From Leptodactylus fallax (lineage: Eukaryota; Chordata; Amphibia; Anura; Leptodactylidae), in NCBI GenBank assembly GCA_947044405.1, contig CAMRHE010000457.1, forward strand, positions 291,001 through 355,000: a stretch of DNA of 64,000 bases, read 5' to 3'. The notes below the pieces were generated by a model, which saw only the letters and a list, made by a program, of their open reading frames with translations, did not search any database and was not told where the DNA came from. Below are positions 12,117 to 23,509 of the stretch, in pieces. Position 1 is the first letter of the stretch. Each line of letters starts with the position of its first letter. The translations under genes and the position numbers were made by a program.

Positions 12117-12435
12117 GTTTGGCAACCACCTCTCAAACGTATTAGGGGCTTCTCTGCTGTGAAACTTCACCATACTGTAGGGAGTACAGCAAATCCCAGA
12201 TTCTTAGACACCACACTTGAAGCCACTAGAGGGAGCTTGGCATCTGTTTACATTTATCTGGTTCTGCTGTGTTTTCCTCCAGTTTCTCGGGAAGGAATGA
12301 GTTACTTCATGTTGTGGGTGGAGATATTATCATGGACATGTGGGGGAATGGAAGCGAGTATGTTTCAGCCCAAAATTCCACACATCAGTGTTGTTTTACA
12401 GCCCCGCTCTGGTCTCTAGTAGTGATGGCGGCACT
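12117..12435. other. no gene seen
   Basis: Non-coding spacer with a common-repeat phrase (CCACTAGAGGGAGC near 12223). Short open frames here show no recognisable motif. Confidence 0.5.
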
Positions 12436-12712
12436 CTGTAGAGAATGTATAGGCTGCAGTCTAAGTGATGTCACTGGCCTTCAGTGAATAGATAGGCTGA
12501 AGTCTTAGTGATGTCACTGGCCTTCAGTGAATAGATAGGTTGCATTCTCAGTGATGTCATGGGTCTCCAGTGAATGGATAGTCAACTTTCTCAGTGATGT
12601 CACTCTGGTTTCTGTGAATGGATAGTCCACATTCTCAGTGATGTCACTCTGGTTTCTGTGAATGGTTAGTCCACCTTCTCCGTGATGTCACCATTCTCTA
12701 AGGAACGGATAA
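12436..12712. repeat. 43-44 bp tandem repeat, 6 diverged copies
   Basis: GTGATGTCA recurs at 12465, 12508, 12551, 12594, 12638 and 12682. Each copy carries a CAGTGAATxGATAG segment and a CTCAGTGATGTCA segment. Later copies diverge. Confidence 0.85.
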
Positions 12713-13229
12713 ACCAAATTCTTATATGTCAGATCAGGATGCAAAACTATCACCGGTTATTTAGGCAGATATTTATATGCTACCTTAAAGGGGTATTCCC
12801 ATCTTTGTATTTATGGCTATATGCCTAGGATACGCTAGAAATATATGACAGATGTGGGTCTCACCTCAGGGACCCACATCTATCTGGAGAACAGGGCCCC
12901 ATCTGTTCCTGAAAGTGAATGGAGAGGGGCGGCGAATGTTTGTGTCTCTCCATTCACTTGTATGGGGGTTACGGAAAAAAGCCTGCGTACGGCTGCCTGC
13001 TTACAGATCGTAGTCAACAAAATGGCATAAACAATAACCCTGCTTAAAGGGTACATCATTTACAGGATTGAGTCCAGCTGTATTCATGAGCAAAGCAATT
13101 ATTATCCCAGGGGTAAGCAACACGGGGCTAGTCTTCTTCTCTGGAATACAACCGGACTCGAACATGAGACCCGTGTATTCCTTGAGCACTTCAAGCAGCC
13201 TAAAGGCACATTACATTTGGCCAAATGGG
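12713..13229. other. decayed dispersed repeats, no gene
   Basis: TTAAAGGGGTATTCCCATC at about 12785 looks like the left end of a TTAA-target MITE. A palindromic GTGGGTCTCACC/GGGACCCACATC hairpin (12855-12882) and a second TTAA-type start at about 13044 follow. No complete element or coding region is supported. Confidence 0.45.
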
Positions 13230-13720
13230 CGAAACTTGCGAGATCTGTTTTGCCAATATTCCTGTGGTTTCACCGAAACGGAAGTGGAGGAAGGGGAGGT
13301 GCCTAAAAATAATAAACGTTCATACCCCTCACCTCTTCTGAGTCACCTCGTGGCATCTAGTGTTCCTTCCCGGGCATCCCCATCTCCCCTTTGATGTCAG
13401 CAGGTCCCAAGCTCCTCTGAGGTTGTGAATTGGGCCTCAGTGGTCACATGGTGCACCGACATCATGATAATTGTGTCAAAGTGTAATGACATCATGTCCT
13501 GTGAGCGCAGAGCCAAAGAAATTGGGAACGCAACAGAGGAGCCCGGGAAAGTGCTTATGAATGTTTGTTATAATTCCGCACCTTCCCTAGGCCTCCAATT
13601 ATTATGCTGTGGGGGCTGAAGAGACCCAAGAGTATAATAATTATTTGTAAGAGGCAAACCCCAAAAATTTCAGGTTAGGCTGAATAGGAAATTTTTGGAA
13701 AACTTTTACAAATCAGATTG
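13230..13720. mobile_element. decayed AGAGATGAGCGAA-family element, copy 1
   Basis: Internal sequence (AATAATAAACGTTCATACCC, GGTCACATGGTG, GGGGCTGAAGAGACCCAAGAG, GAAATTTTTGGAAAA) parallels 14323-14770, 21998-22400 and 51195-53361. Both termini are eroded. I take it as a non-autonomous DNA element of the family whose best-preserved copy is at 51195-53361. Confidence 0.5.
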
Positions 13721-14322
13721 CAGTATGGACCTGTAGCTATAGTATGCTGACAGATCCCCTTTTAATAGTACATGACCTCTCATTTCTGCTCAAGCATCGG
13801 TGGCCTCGATTATTGATGGACCAAAGATCCCGTGTCTGTCTGTACGTTGATACGTCGAGGGTAACTTCAGTCTTATTATCAAATCTACCCAACGCCAGGC
13901 TTGTATTACTACAAGTCTTACAGGACGCATTATCGGAGTCTACCTCAGCTCCATTACTTCAAGCCCTGCCAACAGATGAGGACGGTCCTACAATCTTAGG
14001 TGATGAAATCATAAGGCGGTATTTACACATCCAGGTTTTTGACTGTAGTTTTTGAAGGCAAAATCTAAGAGGGGATTGAAAAAAAGAGGCTTCAAAAAGT
14101 GCATGAAAAAATCTGAACTTGGAAATGTACCCTCAGACAGGTTGTGGTCCTAGCCATAGGGAAAAAATAGGCAAATAAATTCTCCTTGCTAAAACATGGA
14201 AAACTTTCTCTAGCGCCACCCTTTGGAAGTGTTTTATGGTGGGTTTTAAGGATAGTTACACTCAATTTGGGGGAACCCATAAATCGTTCATGCTGACACC
14301 TAAAGATTTGAGACAGGCAAAA
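13721..14322. other. no gene seen
   Basis: Apparently unique spacer. The open frames (13744-14055 plus strand, 14092-14280 minus strand) have no family motif, splice context or paralogue in the window. Confidence 0.5.
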
Positions 14323-14770
14323 TGGTTCGTTGCGAGCCAGATTCGTCCCAAATTTTCCAAAAGCGTCGGGTTCGACCCGAACCTCTAACTTTGGGGGTTT
14401 GTCACCTGTGAACCTGAAGTGGAACTATTATATTCTCGGATCTCTTCAGGCTCAGGGGAGGTGTGGAAACATAATGAATAGTCATACTTACCTTCCATCA
14501 CTTATCCTGGGTATCCTAATGGCTACCGGTGCTCCCTTGTAGTCCTCTCCGGCCTCATCGGTGATGTCACATGCCCCAGTGGTCACTGCTGAGGCCTGTC
14601 ATTGGGTCCCAGGGGTCACATGGAGCTGGCTGACATCATAAAGCTTCATGACCCCGGAGTATAATAGTTTCTGGTTCTTGACAGACTTTTTCTACCTGAA
14701 AGGAATCTTTGGACCAAACCATCTGATCCCGAAATGAGACGAATCTTCAGATGTTTTCCCATCTCTACCC
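14323..14770. mobile_element. decayed AGAGATGAGCGAA-family element, copy 2
   Basis: The left part carries TTCGACCCGAACCTC and a GGATCTCTTCAGGCTC block. The right part has ACCCCGGAGTATAATAGT and ends ATGTTTTCCCATCTCTAC, which corresponds to the CCCATCTCTA terminus of copy 51195-53361. Non-coding. Confidence 0.55.
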
Positions 14771-15545
14771 AAGATATGTCGACAACTCAAAGGTAAGAAA
14801 CCAGATAGATGGTCAAATGGTTGGCTAGTATGATATATACACTTGTAGCCCCCTCCCCAATGTATAGAATTTTCCAGCGGTTGAGATAAGGGTCTATGTT
14901 GTGTGCTTGGCTTAGGGTCACTGTTTGGGAATGTGACCTTACACCCCTGTACCACATGGTACCAAGCTAAAACTAGAATTGAAGTGGAAGAAACATCAAG
15001 GAGCAAAATTAACCTTATAGATCAAAATAGCTCCTTATAGATCTATGCCTGGTCTTCAAGAAACCTAGTGACATGACGTGGGATTAAAACCAGACCAGAA
15101 GATCTCCAAGAGGAAGAGAGACCCATCTGGACTGCTCTATCTGGGTCGGACCTATATGTTTTGATTTTTTTGGCTGGGAAGTTCTCTTTAAATTTTCTTA
15201 AATATGGAACGTAGAACTCTAGATTGTGCAGAATATATGTCAGGACAAGTTAAACCAACAGATGTGCGCTACGCAGAGGGATACGAGAAGCTCTGTTACT
15301 GGGAGAGGTGATCTGCCAAGGGCTAGGATGGCATGAGATGATGCCCTATATGTCTCTGGCAGAGGCTTGAGAGAGCAACGCTCTGCAGGGCTCTGGAAGG
15401 AGGCAGGAAAGGCAATGCCCTGCGTACCATCTGTCTGGCTGGATGTGAGCTGCTAATCGCTCTACTAATCTGGAGTAGGAGGTGGAGGGGGCAGCAGTGA
15501 CAGCGACTTACATGGACGAGAGAGAGAGAGCGGGCACAGCTACAG
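14771..15545. other. no gene seen
   Basis: Unique-looking spacer between a decayed element and a possible promoter. No homologous coding frame was found on either strand. Confidence 0.5.
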
Positions 15546-15549
15546 GTGT

Positions 15550-15700
15550 GACCTAGGACGCCAGGAGGTAGCGGTATATATAGGAGGAGGAACGCAGCTC
15601 TACTCATGTCAGGGAGAAGACAGGGAGACGAAATAGGGTGAGCGAGACCCACCATGGAGATCACATAGAAGAAGATGAAGGATTCGGGATCATCACCTTG
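15550..15700 (+). promoter_or_regulatory. possible TATA promoter and 5' UTR upstream of the first KCNAB-like exon
   Basis: GGTATATATAGGAGGAGG at about 15570-15587 is a good TATA-box match. About 65 bases downstream AAATAG|GGTGAGC could serve as a splice donor. A well-placed ATG (CACCATGG, 15653) reads only four codons before TAG. The site is 1.9 kb before the exon at 17522 on the same strand. This is inference from motifs only. Confidence 0.25.
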
Positions 15701-15809
15701 TCCTCAGAGCTCGCACTTCATTTGTCACTTTACACTGTGTTGCTGTGATACTCACTTACCTGTCTCACTTACCTCTCCTCCAGCTCTTCTGTAAAATATT
15801 AACCCACCA

Positions 15810-17275
15810 GTATTATCCTCCAACTTTTACTACCTATTTTCCTGTATTATCCTCATCTACTTACCTGTATTATCCTCTATATCCTCCACTACTTATCTGT
15901 ATTATACTCTATATCCTCCTCTACTTACCTGTATTATCCTCTATATCCTCCACTACTTACCTGTATTATACTCTATATCCACCACTACTTACCTGTATTA
16001 TCCTCTATATCCACCACTACTTACCTGTATTATCCTCTATATCCTCCACTACTTATCTGTATTATACTCTATATCCTCCTCTACTTACCTGTATTATCCT
16101 CTATATCCTCCACTACTTACCTGTATTATACTCTATATCCACCACTACTTACCTGTATTATCCTCTATATCCACCACTACTTACCTGTATTATCCTCTAT
16201 ATCCTCCTCTACTTACCTGTATTATACTCTATAACCTCCAAAACCTACCTGTATTATCTTCTATATCCTCCTCTACTTACCTGTATTATCCTCTATATCC
16301 TCCACTACTTACCTGTATTATACTCTATATCCACCACTACTTACCTGTATTATCCTCTATATCCTCCTCTACTTACCTGTATTATACTCTATATCCTCCT
16401 CTACTTACCTGTATTATCCTCTATATCCTCCACTACTTACCTGTATTATACTCTATATCCACCACTACTTACCTGTATTATCCTCTATATCCACCACTAC
16501 TTACCTGTATTATCCTCTATATCCTCCTCTACTTACCTGTATTATACTCTATATCCTCCTCTACTTACCTGTATTATCCTCTATATCCTCCACTACTTAC
16601 CTGTATTATACTCTATATCCACCACTACTTACCTGTATTATCCTCTATATCCACCACTACTTACCTGTATTATCCTCTATATCCTCCTCTACTTACCTGT
16701 ATTATCCTCTATATCCTCCACTACTTACCTGTATTATCCTCTATATCCACCACTACTTACCTGTATTATCCTCTATATCCACCACTACTTACCTGTATTA
16801 TCCTCTATATCCTCCTCTACTTACCTGTATTATACTCTATAACCTCCAAAACCTACCTGTATTATCTTCTATATCCTCCTCTACTTACCTGTATTATCCT
16901 CTATATCCTCCTCTACTTACCTGTATTATACTCTATATCCACCACTACTTAGCTGTATTATACTCTATAACCTTCAAAACCTACCTGTGTTATCCTCTAT
17001 ATCCTCCAGTACCTACCTGTATTATCCGTTATATCCTCCACTACTTACCTGTATTATCCTCTATATCCTCCACTACTTACTTGTATTATCTTCTATATCC
17101 TCCACTACCTACCTGTATTATCCTCTATATCCTCCACTACTTACCTGTATTATCCTCTATATCCTCCACTACTTACCTGTATTCTCCGCTATATCCTCCA
17201 CTAACACCTGCACTGTCCTCTATATCTTCCACTACCTCCCTTTATATCCTCCCCTACCTACCTGTATAATCAATA
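15810..17275. repeat. 32-bp minisatellite, about 45 copies
   Basis: The unit is CTACTTACCTGTATTATCCT then CTATATCCTCCT, with variants CCTCC/CCACC and TCCTC/TACTC. Because 32 is not a multiple of three and the unit lacks stops in one frame set, a 365-codon open frame (15745-16842) runs through it with a 32-residue protein period; I regard it as non-genic. Rare-variant units at 16231 and 16839 mark an internal duplication 608 bp (19 units) apart. Confidence 0.96.
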
Positions 17276-17521
17276 CCTACCTACCAATAACCTTGTTCTC
17301 CATCTTATATTACCTACCTGTACTTTGCTCCTTTTCTCAATCTTATACCACCTACCTGTTTTAGCCTCCTTGTTCTCCATCCATATTTCCTTGTATTGCC
17401 CTGCCTATCATCCATCCATATCTTCCCCATCCTACCCCCATATTACCTGTTTTTGGTCTCATCTCTATCCTTCGATCTCCTTTCTTTCTTACTATTCGCC
17501 CATATCTTTGTACTACTTGGG

Positions 17522-17739
17522 ATGTTCTCCCATCCTCCTCGCGGCAGCCTGGGGCGGGCTGGGAGGTTTAGTGTCGATGAACTGTATGGCTTTAACGTCT
17601 CCAAGAAGTTGAAGCCCCGACTAGATCTGAAGAAGAGAGGAGAAAATGGTACTGCAGGAGCTCAACTTTTCTGCAACTCTCGGGACTCCCAAACTCAAGA
17701 CCACCAGGACCAAGGAATACCAAGTGGCATGAGATACAG
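17522..17739 (+). CDS. KCNAB3: candidate alternative first exon of a K+ channel beta subunit (KCNAB3 by synteny)
   Basis: An open frame from ATG 17522 (G at -3) gives 72 codons plus two bases and ends at an excellent donor (AGATACAG|GTAAGT). The last residues are GIPSGMRY plus a split Arg or Ser codon. Vertebrate KCNAB first exons end the same way (human KCNAB1/KCNAB3: TGMKYR) before the common exon starting NLGKSG. The exon at 24694-24905 has the same ending and the same phase. KCNAB beta subunits are cytosolic aldo-keto-reductase-fold tetramers that bind Kv1 channels; the first exon sets whether they cause fast N-type inactivation. The body (GRFSVDELYGFNVSKKLKPR, then a Lys/Arg-rich and Gln-rich tail) has no convincing match to a known isoform. 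Upstream lies pyrimidine-rich, minisatellite-derived sequence, so I chose this Met over 17396. The gene name rests on the neighbouring TRAPPC1. The common exons are not in the window. Confidence 0.58.
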
Positions 17740-18399
17740 GTAAGTAATTATCGTATAACGGTTACAAAGAAGATTCTAACTTAGTTCTAGTCAGTTTTTT
17801 CCACTTTTACTCAATTTGCGGTCTAACCACCCAAAAAGTCCAGTTGAAATATCTTATCAATTGCCCAATTTCTAGTAAGTCACGTAAGTCTTTTGCTGTC
17901 TTGTTTGGTTTCTAGTTCATGTCTTTTGGTTTCTATCAGCTTCACTTGAAGACTTCCAAGAGGAAAGTTGAGGGTACATTATAATTCCATTCTAGATTGA
18001 GATGCCCCATCAATTTTCTTTACGACAATCTTTACGTGAAACCAACATGATATGGTGCTTACTCGATAGATTTGTGTTGGTTTAAACCCACCAACCTATA
18101 AGGTCCTGATACATGTTTAAGGTTGTGTATACCTTGTAAAATATGGATGTATATGATTTTATGTGATGGGGCATATTTTGACCAAAATTTGTGCAAACGT
18201 TGGAAGTCAACTTATTGCTGAGGTTGACTTCTCCTGGTACATACCAGTTTTCCATCAACGAATATCTAAAGGGTCAACTAGCACTCAGTATGTCACACGG
18301 TATAAAATATAAGCGTACAATAAAGAGGAAAATATAAAATATTCAGAAATGAATTAAGACATGAAAATTCTTGTCCTAGAATCTCAGAAATCACAATAT
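17740..18399. other. intron, no gene seen
   Basis: AT-rich unique-looking sequence after the GTAAGT donor. No exon, RNA gene or repeat unit could be recognised. Confidence 0.5.
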
Positions 18400-18620
18400 A
18401 AGGCTCCATGCACACGACTGTAATTTTGGTCCACATCCTATCTGTTATTATGGTTCCGTATGGACAGATATCGTACAGACCCGATCATTTCTATGTCCCA
18501 TACACACAACTGTAGTTTTTACGGATCCATATTGGGGCCATAGTACCGAGATACAAAATATGGAACAGGTCTTATTCCATCTATTCTATTGATAGAGTCT
18601 GGGAAAAACACTTATCCCCT
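18400..18620. repeat. dispersed repeat, GCTCCATGCACACGAC type
   Basis: The left end reads AGGCTCCATGCACACGACTG; its inverse, CGTGTGCATGGGGCCT, closes the related stretch at 58010-58400. Both hold phrases such as GTATGGACAGAT or ATATGGACATAT and CATATTTTACAGAT-like blocks. Probably a MITE family. Confidence 0.5.
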
Positions 18621-19090
18621 GTCTTGTGGATAGAGATAAGTGCCTATAACAGCACAAACTCTTTATATGTAAATGTATATAGTTAGTAGATGCCGCAAGT
18701 TGCAGTTTCACGACAGCTGGGTAGTGGTAGATGAAAGTCCTCTGGTATAGACTTCTTACTAGACCATCAGCTTCAACTTTTCATAAATAAAGAGTTCAAG
18801 GGAAAATAAGAAACTTTGTAATATATCTTTTTAAAGAAAAATGCTTCTTTCTCCATTTTTTTCAGCAAGCTTTCCCCCCCTCCTTCTCTCAGTTTCTTCT
18901 TCCCCTCTCCATAGGCCACTTTGCTAAAAATAACTCATCCCTATCCCCTCTATGGATATGGCTTGTATTAGTAATAACATGAATGAAGGGAGGGGGAAAA
19001 GGAACCCGATAAATGGAGAGAGAAGCATTATTATTTATACTTAAAAACTTCTAGATTAATTTGCGGAAAGAATTGTAAGTACGCTTTAAA
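18621..19090. repeat. decayed foldback repeat and spacer
   Basis: AAATATGCTTCTTTCTCC-like sequence at about 18838 (AAAATGCTTCTTTCTCC) is answered in inverse by GGAGAGAGAAGCATTATT at about 19014, and CTTTAAAGGG near 19086 resembles a TTAA-type element end. The arms are diverged. No coding region. Confidence 0.4.
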
Positions 19091-21039
19091 GGGTCCTCAT
19101 GGATTGCAGGCGTGTGAGTGGTTGCATTATCAGCGTTCTGTACCTGTTCTATCCTCACCATACTTCATGGCTTCATCTGACCACAGGAAAATGTGGCCTC
19201 TTTTGAGTGATACACTTCAAGTTTACTTTACATCAAACACTGAGAAATGCAACTGTTCCAAGCAGTGTCGGGCAGGCCCACCAGAATACCCGGGGATCCG
19301 CCAGTGGTCCCATCTCTAATAAAATTATGGTCAAGCAAAAGACACCCAAATTTCAAGGATACTGGTGGGTCCAGGCAACATCAGTTCAACCCTGGTGCCC
19401 TGGATGTTACAAATCCCCAGGCAACTGTGTGATGCTCTACAGGTATCGTGAATGGGACCCATTCTCATTAATAGGACTTGTGTAGGATACTCATTGGACA
19501 TTCTATAGTTGCCTAAAAGTTGCACTTCTCATGTGACCACCACATAATTTAACGTCCCCTCAAGTGATCCCCACAAAATTTAATGTCCCCTCAAGTGACC
19601 CCACTTAATACAATGTCCCCATAAGCGGACCTCACATAATGCACCCTACCTCCTCAAAAAAAAAAAAAGTTATATTCTCCTAGTCCCGTCCTAACGGAGC
19701 TGCCTGCAGGCTCTGGCAATAGAATGGAGCTCAGTGCTCATTGTGGTGGACAGCTCTGTGCTCCACCATTGTATTCAACTTCATCTGCATCCTACGGATT
19801 CAGGTCAGCTGAGGGGCCCCCACTACCATAGGGCTCACCATTTGCCCTATGGTTAAAGCAGCTCTGCTCTCGAGGATCCAGCATTAATTTGTATGGACAT
19901 CATATAATGCATTGTTTCTCCTGTGGTGGCACTGCTGTAGAATTGAACACTTTCTCAAAGGTCCCCCCTGATCGAAAGGCACAAATTATGATCAGGTTAG
20001 TTTCGGGGTGGGAGGGGTCTTCTAATGTAGAGATATTATAAAATGTAGACAACCAACCAAGGTGGCCTCAACCCCTTGACATCTAACACTCTTGTAATCT
20101 ACGTAGATTAGCATATTATCACTCCATACTGTCAAAATCTGCGATGAAGTCATAGTGGTGCTTAGACAACTCCATCTACAATGTTCTAAAAAGGAACTGG
20201 TCCCTCTCGTGATAGTTACGGCCCATATCTTGAGTGGTTAAATGATGATAATGGATGAAAAAATCAGAGCATAAATTTTTGTAATTGACTCAAGTCTATT
20301 CATGAGTGCGCCTTCCACCCTTGTATTCACTGGCTGAGGCTCGGGAGGGGGAATATGTAAACCGAAAACATGCTGCGGGTTATTATGAACATCCATGTGA
20401 CTCACACAGGGGGGAGGATGTGTTGTCCTAAAAGGTGTCAGGGACTGTTAGTGTCAGGACAATTTATGCCCCCAGCGGATTTGTCATCTTCCCACAATTC
20501 TTTTCTTCGCATTCAGGAGAAGAGAGTCGGAGGTTGGAAGACATGATTCAGACGACAGGTTCCTGTCTGATGTAGATTTATACCAACTTCTTATTAATCC
20601 GCTCTTGCTTTGTCTCGAGTGACGCTCCGCCATCCTTATTTCTCTACGTAACCTCCTGCCCTCTGTCTGCTTCTCAGCTCTTGAGATTTTTCTTCCCACT
20701 CGGCCATGTTTTGGCTTCCTGGATCATCCTATTTCCAGACTTCTCTCTCCCTTCTTCTGCTTGATTTCACCAGCAAAATTTGCTAAAAATTTTGTATTTA
20801 AAGCAGTTATGTGGGCATTAATATTTTTTTGCTACGCACTCACCGCCCGATATGAGCACACTTATTGGTAAACATAACCTCCCCCCCCAGTTCTTAGATT
20901 TGCAGAATGCTGCTGGTGACAATCCAACTCTGGGTCATATGACCGATCCAGCTCTACCCTATGTACAAGGAGTCGGAGTAGAGAGAGGTGGGTTTGTGGC
21001 TTGCCTAGACATCGGCAAAATCTTATGAGATTAGTGTTA
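19091..21039. other. intron with decayed repeats, no gene seen
   Basis: 19540-19660 holds a loose tandem of TAATGTCCCC(T/A)(C/T)AAG phrases ending in an A13 run. GCAGGCCCACCAGAATACCC (19271) is a repeat-like phrase. 20270-20870 looks unique. None of the short open frames has a motif or splice context that supports a gene. Confidence 0.45.
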
Positions 21040-21146
21040 TGAATATTTGCAAGGTTCGCCCGGAAATATTTGTTTCAGACTGAACTTGTTTGGTCCGAAT
21101 CAGAAGTACTATTATTACAATCGGGGATCTCTTCAGACCCCAGACT

Positions 21147-21989
21147 CAGTGGCGTAAATCCCCGGGCCCATGATGCTGGAGTAACCCCAACAGGTAACGG
21201 GCCCTATTTACTTACCGATCCCCGCTCCTGCTCATGGCCACCTGCGCTTCCCCTTCTGCAGAAGCGGAGGTGGCTGTGAGCAGGATCGTGGATCGTTAAG
21301 TGATGCCGCGGGCCTGTGACCCCCCCAAACACTGCTATCATTATACTCTGGGGTCTTTTCAGACCCCAGAGTATAATGATTGGAGGCTCAGGGAAGGTGA
21401 GGGAACATAAAAAAATGTTACTTACCTCTCCTGTGCTCCGGCAGTCTTTGGGCCTCTTTGGTGACGCTCCAGACGTCATGTGGGCCAGTCCGGCGTCATT
21501 ATGCGTCATGACGCCGGCCTGGCTCAAGTGATGTCTGGTCCAACACTGAAGAGGGCTGAAAGTAGCGGGGAGTGCGCCGGAGCCAGGGAGAGGTAAGTAA
21601 TATTGTTTTTTATGTTTGTATCCTCCCCTGGGTCTCCGATCATTATACTCTGGGGTCTGATTGTTTATGGGTGGTCCACAATGAGGCATAATAGTGTGTG
21701 CAGGGGCCACTATGGGGCATAATACTATATGCAGGGGCCACTATGGTGCATAATAGTGTGTGCAGGGGCCACTATGGGGCATAATAGTGTGTGCAGGGGC
21801 CATTATGGGGCATAATAGTGTGTGCATGGGCCACTATGGGGCATAATACTGTGTGCAGGGGCCACTATGGGGCATAATAGTGTGTGCAGGAATGCAGGGA
21901 ATGCGGTTTGTGCGGGGGGGGGGGGGGGTCAGGGGGGGCCCATGTCAAATGTTCGCCTTTAGGCCCTGCCATTCCTAGTTACGCCACTA
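21147..21989. mobile_element. hAT-type non-autonomous element with perfect 8-bp target duplication
   Basis: The 843-bp element starts CAGTGGCGTAA and ends TTACGCCACTA (inverted ends, one terminal mismatch). It is flanked on both sides by CCCAGACT (21139-21146 and 21990-21997). Inside are a perfect 19-bp hairpin (21338-21379, loop TTTC), a 31-bp minisatellite and a G run (21909-21928). No transposase frame is present. The duplication and ends indicate the hAT superfamily. Confidence 0.85.
21685..21890. repeat. 31-bp minisatellite, 7 copies, inside the hAT element
   Basis: GGCATAATAGTGTGTGCAGG plus GGCCACTATGG repeats with starts at 21685, 21716, 21747, 21778, 21809, 21840 and 21871 (last one partial). 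It is probably carried by the transposon family. Confidence 0.92.
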
Positions 21990-22560
21990 CCCAGACTATA
22001 ATAATCAGAGGCCAAGGGGAGGGGCGGAAAAATAATAAACACTCATACTCCCCTTTCCTCACCTCTCCTGGGCTCCCTTGTGGTGTCTGATGTTCTTTCC
22101 TGGGCATCTTCCAGCTTTTTCTGGCCTCAAAGGTGACATCAGAGGTCTTGACGCAAGTGTCATGACGTTGACGTGGCCCTGAGTCGCTGAAATCACTCAG
22201 GTCAGAAGATGCTAAAGAAAGAACACCGAACGTTGCAAGGGAGCCCAGAAGAGCTAATGGAAGGTAAGTAACAGTGTATATTATTTTTGGGCACCTCCCG
22301 TGGACCTTATTATACCCTGGGGTCTGAAGAGAACCCTGAATGTAATAATGATTTGTGGCTTTGGCTTTGTCCAAACGTGAAATTTTTGGAAAATTTGTAA
22401 TGAACCCAGTGCATTACCGGTTCAATAATCTATATACATGACCCAGAGTGGGCTCTGACCCAGAGACAGAGCACTGAGACTTCCCTACAGTGCTCTGCAA
22501 ACCTAAGAATCAGCACAACGGAACAGCAGCTATGTGTATGTGTTCACCACAGGAGTTTGT

Positions 22561-22684
22561 TCACCATTCATGGGAGCGGGGTTGCAGTTCCAGGCGCCAC
22601 CACTACAGTGTAGCTGTATACAGCATCTAGCTCTATACACTGTTGTGGTGGCACCTGGAGCTGCAGCCCCGCTCCCATTCATTT
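22561..22684. repeat. inverted repeat (foldback) about 124 bp
   Basis: The left arm carries CATTCATGGGAGCGGGGTTG and CCAGGCGCCACCAC. The right arm carries GTGGTGGCACCTGG and CAGCCCCGCTCCCATTCA. Arms of about 50 bp are imperfectly complementary around a short centre near 22620. It is GC-richer than its surroundings. Probably a MITE remnant. Confidence 0.65.
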
Positions 22685-22949
22685 GAATAGGCGCAGGGCT
22701 GCTTTTGGAGGCCAAAACAGCTGATCAGGACGGGGTCCAGGTGATCTGATTCTGATAACCTTTCTTGTGAAGTAACTTCAGGTCCTCAACAATCGCTTTG
22801 ATGACAGTCAGTTTCTACTTGTTTTTGTCATTTGTGATATCCATGGTAAACAACTGCTGCAAACTCAAAGAAGAAACAAAATGGCTTCTGCTGGAGTTGT
22901 ACTTTGCTTTAAAAGTGTAGCACCAGCGGCCTGGGCCTCCCTCCAAGTT

Positions 22950-23509
22950 AGCTTCTCTATATGCTGCCCGTTCCCTGATCCTCCACAGTATTGTGCACAT
23001 GCACTTTATGATTATGCTGTTCCTGCTGGGTCTGTCTATAGGGCAGCAGGCAGGATAGTAAATCTTTCCCAGTCTATCTCAGTCAGTCTGTAGGTATAAA
23101 AGTGTTCACCTGCCACACCCAGCCTGAACAGTTATGTTCCTAGTTCTCAGTTGTCCTTCAAAGCTATCTTCTGTATACTGCTTTATTTATCTACGTTTGA
23201 CCAATGGCTTGTTCCTGACTTGTCCCTGTTCTCCTGGTACTGACCCTAGTCTGTTCCTGACCATTGAAACTGTGTTGCCAGCCTAGACCTCAGCCTGCAT
23301 TCACACTCAGCCTGACTTTGAAGCATTGCTCAGTCCTTGAGCTGCCTGTTCAGCTGTCACTAACACTGAGACCACTCCAAGAGAAAGCAACCTGGTGGTC
23401 CAGGTCCAGATCCATGTATGGGGATTAAAGGGTGAAGACCAGGAACTACTTAGACAATGCCCTTATGCGTTGTCCTAAGCCATACTGGTTTGGTGACAAA
23501 GTGGGTCCA
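22950..23509 (+). repeat. dispersed LTR-like repeat, copy 2
   Basis: Same layout as 3090-3662: a TATA-like GGTATAAAAGTG (23093), CT-rich phrases (TTCCTGACTTGTCCCTG), GAGACCACTCCAAGAG, ACTTAGACAATGCCC, and the end GTGGGTCCA (23501-23509). No coding sequence. The left limit is approximate. Confidence 0.5.

Larger units (their letters stand above)
21040..22400. mobile_element. AGAGATGAGCGAA-family element, copy 3, split by a hAT insertion
   Basis: The outer element runs 21040-21146 and 21998-22400. The left part has AAGGTTCGCCCGG and GGGGATCTCTTCAGACCCC; the right part has CTATAATAATCAGAGGCC, AATAATAAACACTCATACTC and CCTGGGGTCTGAAGAGAACC, in the order seen in the other copies. The 21147-21989 element interrupts it. 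Outer ends are eroded. Confidence 0.6.

Noticed and set aside
15653..15667. Well-placed ATG (CACCATGG) as a start codon
   Set aside because: The frame stops after four codons, so at most it is an upstream ORF.
15745..16842. 365-aa hydrophobic protein
   Set aside because: It is entirely the 32-bp repeat. Its 32-residue period follows from the DNA period.
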